Source: Mucilaginibacter_A sp964244955 (GTDB lineage: Bacteria; Bacteroidota; Bacteroidia; Sphingobacteriales; Sphingobacteriaceae). Taken from it: a DNA stretch of 64,000 nucleotides. Every line of letters begins with the position of its first letter. The stretch's first letter is position 1. The notes under the pieces are model-generated. The model saw nothing but the letters and a program-made list of their open reading frames with translations. It was not told the DNA's origin and made no database searches. The translations under genes were made by a program, and so were the position numbers. The stretch is from the NCBI GenBank assembly GCA_964244955.1, contig CAXTKQ010000006.1, positions 1 to 64,000 of the forward strand. The letters are read 5' to 3'. Below, piece after piece: positions 17,369-25,620 of the stretch.

Positions 17369-18535
17369 ATGTTTCCAACCATCACCGAACTGCTCCGGTA
17401 TTTAACCGGGTTAAACATTCCGCTTCCCATACAAACTTTCGGTTTTTGCGTGGCACTGGCTTTTATGTTTTCGTACTGGGCTTTCGAACAGGAGTTTATC
17501 CGCAAAGAAAAGCTGGGCTACATCCATCCTTTTAAGAGAATTATTACCGTTGGCGAGCCTGCTTCTATTGGCGAGTTGGTTGGTAATGCGCTTTTTGGTT
17601 TTCTCATCGGCTACAAAATTCTGGATGCTGTTTTTCATTACCGTGCTTTGGTTGATAACCCGCAAGAATTTTTGCTTTCTACCCGCGGCAACCTGATTGG
17701 CGGAATACTCGTTGCCACTGTTTTTGCTTACTGGGCTTATGCCGAAAAGAAAAAATACGCCTTAGCGCAACCCAAAAAAGAAGAAATAACCGTTCAACCA
17801 TACGAGTTGATGGGAACGATGCTGATTTGGGCTGCGTTTTGGGGTTTTGCCGGAGCGAAATTGTTTAACGGGTTGGAAAACTGGAACGAACTGGTAAAAG
17901 ATCCGGTTGGGATGCTGGTTGGTTTCAGCGGCTTAACTTTTTATGGCGGCTTGATTTGCGGTGGCGCAGCGGTGATGTATATCGCCCATAAAAACCACAT
18001 CAAACTCATTCACATGGCTGATATTGGTTCGCCAGGGATGATGATTGCTTACGGGGTTGGCCGTATTGGTTGCCAGCTTTCCGGCGATGGCGATTGGGGA
18101 ATAACAAACACGGCACCAAAACCCAATTGGTTAAGCTGGGCGCCCGATTGGATGTGGGCTTTCCGTTTTCCGCATAATGTTGGCGATGAAGGCATTCCTA
18201 TTCCGGGCTGTGTTGGCAAATATTGTCATGAGCTTCCTGTTCCGGTTTACCCGACTTCTTTTTACGAATCTGTTGTTTGTATTTTATTGTTCTTGTTTTT
18301 GTGGAGCATTCGTAAGTACATCAAAACGCCCGGATTGATGTTCGGCATTTACCTCATCTTAAACGGCATTGAGCGTTTTTTGATCGAACTGATCCGCGTA
18401 AATACCAAATACCATGTTGCCGGTATTTCTTTTACCCAGGCTGAATTTATATCCGCTGTTTTGGTTTTAACCGGGATTGGATTTGTTGCCCACGCATTTT
18501 TAGGTGATAAAAGAAGCATTCATCCTCAAGTTTGA
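17369..18535 (+). CDS. lgt: prolipoprotein diacylglyceryl transferase
   Basis: Lgt transfers diacylglycerol from phosphatidylglycerol to the lipobox cysteine of prelipoproteins in the inner membrane. The 388-residue product has about seven membrane segments and the family signature in YGVGRIGCQLSGDGDWG (about residues 226-242), the Bacteroidota form of the GRxGN motif. It is longer than E. coli Lgt (291). A weak -7-like TATCTTCG (17343-17350) lies upstream. Its last codons (GDKRSIHPQV) are built on a dispersed repeat. The stop overlaps the ATG of the next gene by one base (TGATG). Confidence 0.9.
   Translation: MFPTITELLRYLTGLNIPLPIQTFGFCVALAFMFSYWAFEQEFIRKEKLGYIHPFKRIITVGEPASIGELVGNALFGFLIGYKILDAVFHYRALVDNPQEFLLSTRGNLIGGILVATVFAYWAYAEKKKYALAQPKKEEITVQPYELMGTMLIWAAFWGFAGAKLFNGLENWNELVKDPVGMLVGFSGLTFYGGLICGGAAVMYIAHKNHIKLIHMADIGSPGMMIAYGVGRIGCQLSGDGDWGITNTAPKPNWLSWAPDWMWAFRFPHNVGDEGIPIPGCVGKYCHELPVPVYPTSFYESVVCILLFLFLWSIRKYIKTPGLMFGIYLILNGIERFLIELIRVNTKYHVAGISFTQAEFISAVLVLTGIGFVAHAFLGDKRSIHPQV
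18503..18520 (+). repeat. dispersed repeat GATAAAAGAAGCATT
   Basis: Exact core at the 3' end of lgt, read as DKRSI. Confidence 0.85.
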
Positions 18536-18999
18536 TGGCAGGAATTAACCGAAACCCTTTGATCAAAAAGCTGCTCAAAAACGAGATGGTTCGTTTCTTT
18601 TTGTCAACCGGCGTTGGTTTTATTGTTGATGCTTTGGTTTACTACTTCGTTTATCATTATATTTTTATCCTGGCCGAAGTAAAAGTCTTAGGCTTTCTTG
18701 TTTCGAGGGATGTAATTTCTTTAATCATTTCCTACAGTTGCTGCATTGTTTGTAATTTTTTGCTCACCAAATACTTTGTGTTTGCGCATTCTAAGCTGTC
18801 TTCCCGAAACCAGTTTGCACGCTTTTTTACCGTTGCTTTTTTAGGCTTTTTTGCAAATTTATTGATGCTGCGGTTGTTTGTTTCTATCTTCAAAGTTTAT
18901 CCGCCACTGGCCCGGATTATTGCCGCATTAAGTTTGGGCGTGGCCAGTTATTTCGTCCACAAGTTTTTTTCGTTCAACATTAAAAGGAACCCAAAATGA
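18535..18999 (+). CDS. GtrA family membrane protein
   Basis: The 154-residue protein has four predicted membrane segments (about 20-42, 50-75, 90-112, 118-140) and the GtrA pattern FLSTGVGFIVDALVYYF and ends with a HKFFSFN box. GtrA proteins are thought to help translocate lipid-linked sugars. The gene overlaps lgt by one base (TGATG) and the following inositol phosphatase gene by four (ATGA), so it is coupled in a three-gene operon. Start ATG 18535 is used; the in-frame TTG at 18532 overlaps the lgt stop. Confidence 0.87.
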   Translation: MAGINRNPLIKKLLKNEMVRFFLSTGVGFIVDALVYYFVYHYIFILAEVKVLGFLVSRDVISLIISYSCCIVCNFLLTKYFVFAHSKLSSRNQFARFFTVAFLGFFANLLMLRLFVSIFKVYPPLARIIAALSLGVASYFVHKFFSFNIKRNPK

Positions 19000-19799
19000 A
19001 TTTAGAAATATTATGCCGGGAAGTTGTTGCATTGGCCAAACAAGCCGGNNNNNNNNNNACATTTATCAAAACCGAAGCCGGAAAGTTTAAGGCCGAAAGC
19101 GTAGAGTTTAAAGGTTTAAACGATATGGTTTCTTACGTGGATAAAACTTCAGAAGAAATGATTGTGGCCAGATTGCAGCAGCTTTTGCCCGAAGCCGGCT
19201 TTATCACCGAAGAAAAAACAGTGGTAAAAACAGCATTGCAGTACAATTGGGTAATTGACCCGCTGGACGGAACCACCAATTTTATTCACGGTTTGCCGGT
19301 TTATTCGGTCAGCATTGCGTTGAAAGAATATGAAGAATTGGTTTTGGGCGTAGTTTATGAGATTAACCAGGACGAATGTTTTTACGCCTGGAAAGATGCA
19401 CCTGCTTTTTTAAACGGCAAACCAATTCACGTTTCTAATAAACCAACCATAAGCGATAGTTTGATTGCCACCGGTTTCCCGTATTACAATTTCGAGAAAG
19501 CCGATGCGTACATGGATTTGTTTAAAGATTTGATGCAAAGCTGCCAGGGTTTGCGCCGTTTAGGTTCGGCAGCGGTTGATTTGGCTTATACCGCTTGCGG
19601 CCGTTTTGATGCCTATTACGAATACAACCTGAACGATTACGATATGGCCGCCGGCATCCTCATCGTCAAACAGGCCGGCGGACAGGTTTTTGATTTTTCC
19701 GGTGGCAGAAACATGTTGAAAACGCGGGATGTAATTGCTACAAATGGCAAGGTTAGCCAGGAGTTGTTGAACAAGGTTTTGTTTGCGTTTAGGAAGTAG
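18996..19799 (+). CDS. suhB: inositol monophosphatase family protein (10-N gap)
   Basis: The product has the metal-binding motif WVIDPLDGTTNFIHGLP (around residues 85-101), EEK at the first metal site and the C-terminal DYDMAAGILIVKQAGG, all typical of Mg-dependent inositol monophosphatase/SuhB enzymes that dephosphorylate inositol-1-phosphate or related sugar phosphates. Ten Ns at 19049-19058 hide about four residues near residue 20. It is the last gene of the lgt-gtrA-suhB operon. The segment VVKTAL (19223-19237) is a dispersed-repeat copy of the ACAG type. Confidence 0.88.
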   Translation: MNLEILCREVVALAKQAXXXXTFIKTEAGKFKAESVEFKGLNDMVSYVDKTSEEMIVARLQQLLPEAGFITEEKTVVKTALQYNWVIDPLDGTTNFIHGLPVYSVSIALKEYEELVLGVVYEINQDECFYAWKDAPAFLNGKPIHVSNKPTISDSLIATGFPYYNFEKADAYMDLFKDLMQSCQGLRRLGSAAVDLAYTACGRFDAYYEYNLNDYDMAAGILIVKQAGGQVFDFSGGRNMLKTRDVIATNGKVSQELLNKVLFAFRK

Positions 19800-19843
19800 A
19801 TAAATTAGGAATAAAATCAGTGATAAAAGACAGACCGCAGTAC

Positions 19844-20920
19844 CTATTCAATGTTATCTGGTCGTAATTTAGGCTTGTAATCTTTTTTTGTATATTCTTG
19901 CCAGCATATATTCCCAATAAATGTATACTCTTTCTTGCGCAGATAATCTTTTCTAGGAATATGCTCGTATGTACCTTCCCAAAACTTGGTGCCATCACCA
20001 ACACATAATTCATTTATTATATAATCATATACTTCAGTACCTGGGCTGGAAGGCCCTGGTAGCACAATTGCAAATTGTCTTGATTGACTTGGTGTTTTAA
20101 GTGTAAAGACGACAAGAAATGACTGCATTTCTTTTGGTGATGAAATAATATTTACTCCTTCTATTTCTTTTGGAAAATCATATTTTATCCAAAAAACTTT
20201 AGGTAAAATATCCATATCTGGGTTTAAAATCTGTTCTCGGACTTTATAAAGTCCACCATTAATCAGAAATCCATTTCCTAAAGTTGCAAAGGCAAGAAGG
20301 TAACCAATTCTCAACAATGCAACTTCTGCTCTTCTTTCATTTGATGTATTTTTAAATTTCATATGAAATGTTGGAGATTTATATCCATTGCTAAACATCT
20401 TGTCAGGATAAAATATAGGACTATAGATTGTTCGAGGTGGGAACATATCTTCCATAAAATGCTTAGCTTGGTTTGGATTTGAGCGATGCGGATGTAAGTC
20501 GAATTTTAAAGTTCCTTTTTCATCAACTTCAACAGTACCATTCATTTTATTTCCATTCAATTCAAATGTTGTTTCTGCTTTTGAATTAGGAAGAAGCATA
20601 TTGACGTCTGTATCTAAAAGATTATTAAGCAAATGAACATCTAACTCATGTCCACTTGTTGAATTACATTTCTTACAAGTTAATGCTAAAGGCTTACCTC
20701 CAAGTGATTTCGGTGGAATATCTTCAAGAGTTAAATAGTTTTGTAAACTGTTATCTAAATCCTTTTCGAAAAAAGTATCGAAGCATAAAGGACAAATATA
20801 GCCATCTGAAAAATCGGGTCTAAAAGAAATCGCAGGATGTTCTTTTACCCATTCTAAATTTTGAGAAAATAATTTGAATAGTGCCAGTTTCTTGTTGTAC
20901 GACTTTTTCATTCTTAACAA
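19844..20920 (-). CDS. HNH-like zinc-binding protein, AT-rich
   Basis: The N-terminal part has CPLC (about residue 41), then LEDIPPKSLGG and LTCKKCNSTSGHELD (about 68-95). This is the layout of an HNH/His-Me-finger endonuclease with two CxxC zinc knuckles, but the usual EH before PPK/IPKS is ED here, so catalytic competence is uncertain. The remaining 260 residues (substrate or partner domain) are unrecognised. The gene is clearly richer in A+T than its neighbours, lacks the dispersed repeat, and is likely horizontally acquired; a defence role is possible but not shown. It converges on suhB. Confidence 0.6.
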   Translation of the reverse strand: MLRMKKSYNKKLALFKLFSQNLEWVKEHPAISFRPDFSDGYICPLCFDTFFEKDLDNSLQNYLTLEDIPPKSLGGKPLALTCKKCNSTSGHELDVHLLNNLLDTDVNMLLPNSKAETTFELNGNKMNGTVEVDEKGTLKFDLHPHRSNPNQAKHFMEDMFPPRTIYSPIFYPDKMFSNGYKSPTFHMKFKNTSNERRAEVALLRIGYLLAFATLGNGFLINGGLYKVREQILNPDMDILPKVFWIKYDFPKEIEGVNIISSPKEMQSFLVVFTLKTPSQSRQFAIVLPGPSSPGTEVYDYIINELCVGDGTKFWEGTYEHIPRKDYLRKKEYTFIGNICWQEYTKKDYKPKLRPDNIE

Positions 20921-21010
20921 ATTATAACTGTTAAATTAGATTCTATAAACTTTGCAACTTGATAGTTTAAGAATTTATTTAGTAAAGTTGAAGAAAAATA
21001 AAAAAACAAA

Positions 21011-21041
21011 GGGTAAAAGAAGTATCATACTTCTTTTACCC
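21011..21041. repeat. perfect 15-bp inverted pair of dispersed repeats
   Basis: GGGTAAAAGAAGTAT (21011-21025) and ATACTTCTTTTACCC (21027-21041) are exact reverse complements separated by one base, followed by CTATAAAAT. It lies in the gap between the HNH-like gene and nfu and could act as the nfu terminator. Confidence 0.9.
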
Positions 21042-21066
21042 CTATAAAATCAATAAAACCTAAAAC

Positions 21067-21615
21067 TTACAAAGCCTCAGAAACCACTTCCGTAACTTCC
21101 GGAACCATGCGTTTCAATAAACTTTCGATGCCGGATTTTAAGGTGATGGTGGAAGACGGGCAGCCGCTGCAAGAACCACGCAACTCAACGGTAACAACAC
21201 CGTCTTCAAAAGATTTATAGGTGATCGCGCCGCCATCCTGCTCTACAGCCGGGCGAACGTAATCGTGCAAAATTTGCTGGATTTTGATTTCGGCATCGTC
21301 GCCTTCAAAAGCAACCACTTCCTGCTCTTTTTCCTGCACGCTCAGTTCAGATTCTACCGCGCCTTTTACAAATTCTTTTAAAATTGGCTCCAAGTCATTC
21401 CAATCAGAACCTTCGGCTTTGGTAACCGTTACAAAATTGCTGGCAAAGAAAACACCGTTCACAAAGGAAAACTTAAACAATTCTTTTGCAAAAGCCGATT
21501 TTTCTGCGCTTTCTACAGTTGGAAAATCCGCGCTTCCGTTGATCAATAACTTGTTTACAATAAACTTCATAGTTGCCGGGTTCGGCGTGGTTTCGGTATA
21601 TACGTTGATGTTCAT
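21067..21615 (-). CDS. nfu: NifU-like Fe-S cluster scaffold/carrier (Nfu type)
   Basis: The 182-residue protein combines an Nfu N-terminal domain (residues 1-85, TPNPATMKFIVNK) with a C-terminal NifU domain carrying the cluster ligand motif CSGCPSS (about 153-159). Nfu proteins carry 4Fe-4S clusters to apo-enzymes in the cytoplasm. Clients in this window include MtaB, the sulfite reductase and CysH. It is monocistronic or first before purB's convergent context; both read on the minus strand with purB upstream and about 90 bases between them. Confidence 0.92.
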   Translation of the reverse strand: MNINVYTETTPNPATMKFIVNKLLINGSADFPTVESAEKSAFAKELFKFSFVNGVFFASNFVTVTKAEGSDWNDLEPILKEFVKGAVESELSVQEKEQEVVAFEGDDAEIKIQQILHDYVRPAVEQDGGAITYKSFEDGVVTVELRGSCSGCPSSTITLKSGIESLLKRMVPEVTEVVSEAL

Positions 21616-21662
21616 GATGATCTTTTTTTATAAAATTACAAAATTTAAAACAGCTTGTTTAG

Positions 21663-21679
21663 AATGCTTCTTTTATCGG
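21663..21679 (-). repeat. dispersed repeat AATGCTTCTTTTATCGG
   Basis: Good core in the purB-nfu gap, followed by TACTTTTTTACC, a partial second copy. Confidence 0.8.
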
Positions 21680-21708
21680 TACTTTTTTACCACTTGTTGA
21701 CGCAGCAA

Positions 21709-23052
21709 CTAAATGCCAGTGTAATTAAAAGGCGTAATCGCAATCAGTTCCTGTTTTAGCTCCGCAGAAACCTGTAAATTGTTTACAAATTCAGCAATCA
21801 CATTTTCATCAACTTTTCCGGCAACACGCGTTAAATCTTTCAATGCTTCGTACGGGTTTGGGTAACCTTCGCGCCGTAAAACGGTTTGAATAGCTTCGGC
21901 AACCACAACCCAATTATCTTCCAGATCTTTGCGGATAACTGCTTCGTTTAGCACCAATTTATTTAAGCCTTTTAAAGTTGATTTAAAAGCGATGATGGTA
22001 TGCGCAAACGGAACGCCGATATTGCGCAAAACGGTAGAATCCGTAAGGTCGCGCTGCAAACGGGAAACGGGCAATTTGGCAGCAAGATGTTCAAAAACAG
22101 CATTGGCCAATCCTAAGTTTCCTTCGGAATTTTCAAAATCAATTGGGTTTACTTTGTGCGGCATGGCCGAAGAACCAACTTCGCCGGCTTTGATTTTTTG
22201 TTTGAAATAATTGTTGGAGATGTACGTCCAAATGTCGCGGTCCAAATCAATCAAAATTGTGTTGATGCGTTTCAAATTATCACATTGCGCGGCAAAATTG
22301 TCGTAATGTTCAATTTGCGTGGTAAATTGCGACCGGCTCAAACCTAAAACTTCATTGACAAAATGGTTGCCAAAAGCTTTCCAATCAATTTGCGGATAAG
22401 CAACATGGTGCGCGTTAAAATTTCCGGTTGCGCCGCCAAATTTGGCCGAAAAAGGGATTTGCTGCAACAACTTAATTTGTGCTTCCAACCGTTCCACAAA
22501 AACCAACAATTCTTTGCCCAAGCGTGTTGGCGATGCAGGCTGTCCGTGCGTTCTGGCCAGCATAGAAACGTTTTTCCATTCTTCGGCCAAAGCTTTTAAC
22601 AGATCAATCAACCCGTTCAAAGCCGGCAAATATTGCTCGATCACGGCCAGTTTAAAAGAATACGGAATGGCGGTATTGTTGATATCCTGGGAGGTTAAAC
22701 CAAAGTGGATGAACTCTTTATATTCGCCCAAACCCAAACGGTCGAAATGCTTTTTCAAAAAATATTCCACCGCTTTTACGTCGTGGTTGGTAGTTTTCTC
22801 GATTTCTTTAATTTCCAGCGCATCTTTCTCCAAAAAATCAACATAAACCTTCCTTAAATCCGTGTAATCTTTTTTCAAAAAGTTTTTAAGCTGAGGCAAA
22901 GGCAGTTCGCACAGGCTGATAAAATATTCTACTTCTACAAAAACCCGGAATTTGATGAGTGCTGCCTCGGAAAAATAGGGGCTTAGTTGATGGGTCGCAG
23001 CGTAATAACGGCCGTCAACAGGCGAAATAGCAGAAAGTGGGGATAAAGGCAT
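21709..23052 (-). CDS. purB: adenylosuccinate lyase
   Basis: PurB catalyses two steps of purine synthesis: removal of fumarate from SAICAR and from adenylosuccinate. The 447-residue protein carries the fumarase/ASL signature GSSAMPHKVNPIDFENSEGN (about residues 293-312), the catalytic TTNHDVKAVEYF and HFGLTSQD blocks. Length fits the family. A -7-like TACTTTTG lies about 21 bases upstream of the ATG. Confidence 0.95.
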   Translation of the reverse strand: MPLSPLSAISPVDGRYYAATHQLSPYFSEAALIKFRVFVEVEYFISLCELPLPQLKNFLKKDYTDLRKVYVDFLEKDALEIKEIEKTTNHDVKAVEYFLKKHFDRLGLGEYKEFIHFGLTSQDINNTAIPYSFKLAVIEQYLPALNGLIDLLKALAEEWKNVSMLARTHGQPASPTRLGKELLVFVERLEAQIKLLQQIPFSAKFGGATGNFNAHHVAYPQIDWKAFGNHFVNEVLGLSRSQFTTQIEHYDNFAAQCDNLKRINTILIDLDRDIWTYISNNYFKQKIKAGEVGSSAMPHKVNPIDFENSEGNLGLANAVFEHLAAKLPVSRLQRDLTDSTVLRNIGVPFAHTIIAFKSTLKGLNKLVLNEAVIRKDLEDNWVVVAEAIQTVLRREGYPNPYEALKDLTRVAGKVDENVIAEFVNNLQVSAELKQELIAITPFNYTGI

Positions 23053-23072
23053 ATTGCTTAAACTTGTAGCTG

Positions 23073-23080
23073 CAAAAGTA
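23073..23080 (-). promoter_or_regulatory. -7 promoter element for purB
   Basis: Minus-strand TACTTTTG matches TAnnTTTG, 20 bases before the purB ATG; the -33 element is not clear. Confidence 0.45.
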
Positions 23081-23117
23081 GAAATAACCGCAACTGTTTG
23101 CGCGGTTTCTTGTTGCC

Positions 23118-23140
23118 GATGCTTCTTTTATGCCCTAAAA
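23118..23140 (-). repeat. dispersed repeat GATGCTTCTTTTAT + CTAAAA
   Basis: Good extended unit upstream of purB and downstream of the mini-lipoprotein terminator. Confidence 0.85.
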
Positions 23141-23151
23141 ATTGGTAACAC

Positions 23152-23187
23152 AAAAAAAGGCCGTACAAATTGCACGGCCTTTTTTTA
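23152..23187. terminator. bidirectional terminator
   Basis: Near-perfect stem AAAAAAAGGCCGT / ACGGCCTTTTTTT with A/T runs on both sides. It would end the mini-lipoprotein transcript on the minus strand. Confidence 0.85.
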
Positions 23188-23202
23188 TAATTGGTAAAAA
23201 AC

Positions 23203-23418
23203 TTATGGTTTTTTAGTGGTGTCTTTTTTAGTGGTATCTGTAGATGTTGTACCAGTTGTACCGGTAGTTGAAGTTGCTGAAGAATCAGTAGATGTTGTGC
23301 TGGTGGTGCCAACTGCTGAAGAATCAGAAGTGCCCATGGCTTTTTTATCAGAGCTGCAAGCTGCAACAGATAAAGATATTGCAAAGGCAACAAAGCCTAA
23401 TTTAAATGCGTTTTTCAT
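23203..23418 (-). CDS. small Ser/Thr-rich lipoprotein
   Basis: The 71-residue product has a lipoprotein signal (lipobox VAAC, cysteine at residue 21) followed by a low-complexity Ser/Thr/Asp/Lys tail (TSTTSTDSSATSTTGTT). It is predicted to be a lipid-anchored unstructured envelope peptide. It is paralogous to the next gene (23518-23745): both begin MKN-FKLGF and share the same architecture, so they arose by tandem duplication. Function unknown. Confidence 0.75.
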   Translation of the reverse strand: MKNAFKLGFVAFAISLSVAACSSDKKAMGTSDSSAVGTTSTTSTDSSATSTTGTTGTTSTDTTKKDTTKKP

Positions 23419-23449
23419 AATGTTTGGTTAATGTTTTAAAAAAAATTGA

Positions 23450-23484
23450 CAGAACTGGGTTTATAACACTAATAACCCAGTTCT
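23450..23484 (-). terminator. Rho-independent terminator between the paralogous lipoprotein genes
   Basis: Perfect 12-bp stem (CAGAACTGGGTT / AACCCAGTTCTG). On the minus strand it is followed, after TCAA, by a T-run; it lies just past the 3' end of the 23518-23745 gene. Confidence 0.8.
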
Positions 23485-23517
23485 GTTTTAACTATTGGTT
23501 TAGCAATTGCTAAAAAA

Positions 23518-23745
23518 TTACATTTTTTTCTTGGTAGAATCCATAGCTGAAGACATTGCTTTTTTAGCTGTGTCCATGCCTGAAGCCATACCTTTTTTAG
23601 TAGAGTCCATCATTTTTGATGAAGTATCGGTAGAAGTAGATACTGAAGTGGAATCAGCAGAAGTAGAAGTTTTGTTTGAGTTGCAAGCGCTAACAGCGAA
23701 AGTGATTGCCAAAGCTAAAAAGCCTAATTTGAATGAGTTTTTCAT
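23518..23745 (-). CDS. small lipoprotein, paralogue of the preceding gene
   Basis: The 75-residue product has a lipoprotein signal (VSAC, cysteine at residue 21) and a tail in which SMDSTKKGMASGMDTAKKAM repeats an 11-residue amphipathic pattern (MDxTKKxMxSx), suggesting a short helix resembling Lpp-like envelope peptides. The internal ATG at 23745 is chosen because it aligns with the start of the paralogue at 23203-23418 and gives a proper signal peptide; the frame is open 12 codons further upstream. Function unknown. Confidence 0.72.
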   Translation of the reverse strand: MKNSFKLGFLALAITFAVSACNSNKTSTSADSTSVSTSTDTSSKMMDSTKKGMASGMDTAKKAMSSAMDSTKKKM

Positions 23746-23876
23746 GTGTTTCTTAAATTTTAAATTGCAGTGAAATTTCAACTTAATACCTAAACCTTAA
23801 AAAGGTAACCCACTAATTGAAAAAATATTTTTTTTTCGGAAAATGGGTTACATTTTTGTACAAACTGTATTAATTA

Positions 23877-24443
23877 GTGAATTTAAAGATAAAAAACCCG
23901 GCTCCAACCGACAGCGAAGACATACTGGGGATTTTAAACAATTCCCCGGATACGTTAAGGCGTATCTACAAAACCCATTTTCCGATGGTGCTGCAGATGG
24001 TGCTGAACAATAACGGGAGCGAAGCCGATGCGAAAGATGTTTACCAGGAAAGCATCATCATTTTGTACAACAAGGTTAAAGCCGGTGATTTTGAACTGAC
24101 CAGCAAACTGAAAACGTATATTTATTCGGTTTGCAGGCGTATTTGGCTAAAAAAGTTGAACCAGTTGAACAAAAAAGAATGCGAACTGAAAGATGTGCAC
24201 GATTTTTTGCCTGTAGAAAACGATTTGGAACAACACGAAATGCGCGACTTGCAGTTTAGTAAAATGGAAGAATCGTTGCTGATGCTGGGCGAACCCTGCC
24301 GGACGATTATTCAGGATTTTTACATACGGAACCGGTCTATGCAAGAGATTTGTGAGAAGTTTGGCTATACCAATGCCGAGAATGCAAAAACGCAGAAATA
24401 CAAATGCCTGCAACGTTTAAAAAAGCTGTTTTTTCAGCTATAA
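23877..24443 (+). CDS. sigma-70 family (ECF-like) RNA polymerase sigma factor
   Basis: The 188-residue protein has region 2 (about residues 25-95, with DAKDVYQESIIILYNKV and LKTYIYSVCRRIWLKKL) and region 4 (about 130-185, CRTIIQDFYIRNRSMQEICEKFGYTNAENAKTQK reduced to its helix-turn-helix). It should direct RNA polymerase to a small regulon. The next gene, 12 bases on, encodes a membrane-anchored protein with an N-terminal cytoplasmic segment and a trypsin-like protease domain, which takes the place usually held by an anti-sigma factor. The start is GTG at 23877; no in-frame ATG precedes the conserved region. Confidence 0.85.
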   Translation: MNLKIKNPAPTDSEDILGILNNSPDTLRRIYKTHFPMVLQMVLNNNGSEADAKDVYQESIIILYNKVKAGDFELTSKLKTYIYSVCRRIWLKKLNQLNKKECELKDVHDFLPVENDLEQHEMRDLQFSKMEESLLMLGEPCRTIIQDFYIRNRSMQEICEKFGYTNAENAKTQKYKCLQRLKKLFFQL

Positions 24444-24455
24444 ATTTGAATTAAA

Positions 24456-25553
24456 ATGAGCGAGCCACAACTGTTGGATTGGATTGAAAGGTATCTCGGC
24501 CATAAGCTTTCTGAGGATGAGCAACTGGAATTTGAGGTGATGCGCCTGGGCGACCCGCGTTTGAACGAGCGGATCAAAGAACATCAGCAGTTTATGAAAT
24601 ACCTATCGGGCTGGAACGAGCGCGTAGAATTTGAACATAAACTGAACGCCATCCATGATGAAATTGATGTGGATGCCGTTAAACAAACTTTGGGTTTCCG
24701 CCAAAACCGCGTGATTGCTTTATGGCGAAACCATCATTCAAAAATATCGGTTGCCGCTTCGGTTGCCATTTTTGCGGTAATGCTCACTTTGTTTTTCACC
24801 GGCTATTTCAACAACCAAAGCCAGCAATCAAAATACAGTGCTTTGCGCCGCGAACTGGATAACGTGAAACGTTCGCAAAGTGCTTTGATGCGTGATATTT
24901 CGGGCAAAAGCATCAGAAAAAACAACTTGAACCCGGGCAATTTTGGCGGGACAGGTTTTGCCATCAATACCAACGGCGATATCATCACCAATTTTCATGT
25001 GATAAACGGGGCAGATTCTGTTTATGTGCAAAATTCTAACGGCGAATCTTTTAAAGTAAAACCAATTTATTTTAACGAAGAGTACGATCTGGCCGTTTTG
25101 CGGATTACCGATCCTTCTTTTAAACGTTTAAGCGCGATTCCGTATGCTTTCAAAAAAAACAAAGCTGATTTGGGTGAAGATGTGTTTACCATCGGTTATC
25201 CAAAAGATTCGGTGGTGATCGGAAAAGGTTATTTAAGTTCGTTCACCGGTTTTGAAAACGATAGCCTGGCTTACCAGGTTTCCATTCCCGTAAATCAAGG
25301 CAACAGCGGTGGACCGTTGCTGGACAATTACGGAAACATCATCGGCATTATTAAAGGCAAACAAATGCAAGTTGACGGCGCTGCTTTTGCCACTAAATCC
25401 AATTATTTGATGAAAGCGATCCAATCCATGCCTGCAGATTCTGCTGGTAAAAAGATCGTGCTCAACAGCAAAAACAACATGGCGAAACTAAGCCGTTCAC
25501 AGCAGATCAAAAAGTTGCAGAACTATGTGTTTATGGTGATAGTTTATAACTGA
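24456..25553 (+). CDS. membrane-anchored S1C (trypsin-like) serine protease partnered with a sigma factor
   Basis: Residues 1-90 are a soluble, acidic N-terminal part with the look of an anti-sigma segment (LGHKLSEDEQLEFEVMRLGD). One membrane segment (about 92-113) follows, then a short coiled coil, then a trypsin-like domain with the triad His (NFHVING, about 180), Asp (EYDLAVLRI, about 210) and Ser (NQGNSGGPL, about 283). There is no PDZ domain, unlike DegP/DegS. The topology puts the protease outside and the N-terminus in the cytoplasm, so it may regulate the upstream sigma factor; that is inference. The stop is immediately followed by a dispersed repeat. Confidence 0.82.
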   Translation: MSEPQLLDWIERYLGHKLSEDEQLEFEVMRLGDPRLNERIKEHQQFMKYLSGWNERVEFEHKLNAIHDEIDVDAVKQTLGFRQNRVIALWRNHHSKISVAASVAIFAVMLTLFFTGYFNNQSQQSKYSALRRELDNVKRSQSALMRDISGKSIRKNNLNPGNFGGTGFAINTNGDIITNFHVINGADSVYVQNSNGESFKVKPIYFNEEYDLAVLRITDPSFKRLSAIPYAFKKNKADLGEDVFTIGYPKDSVVIGKGYLSSFTGFENDSLAYQVSIPVNQGNSGGPLLDNYGNIIGIIKGKQMQVDGAAFATKSNYLMKAIQSMPADSAGKKIVLNSKNNMAKLSRSQQIKKLQNYVFMVIVYN

Positions 25554-25576
25554 TACTTCTTTTAGCCCCCTAAAAT
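25552..25576 (-). repeat. dispersed repeat GATACTTCTTTTAGC + CTAAAAT
   Basis: Extended unit overlapping the last bases of the protease stop codon. Confidence 0.85.
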
Positions 25577-25591
25577 CTATCTATAAATTCG

Positions 25592-25617
25592 AAAAGTCCC
25601 TGTAAAAAGGGACTTTT
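25592..25617. terminator. bidirectional terminator
   Basis: Stem AAAAGTCCC / GGGACTTTT with an 8-base loop and A/T tracts on both sides, between the convergent protease and nuoD genes. Confidence 0.85.
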
Positions 25618-25620
25618 TTG

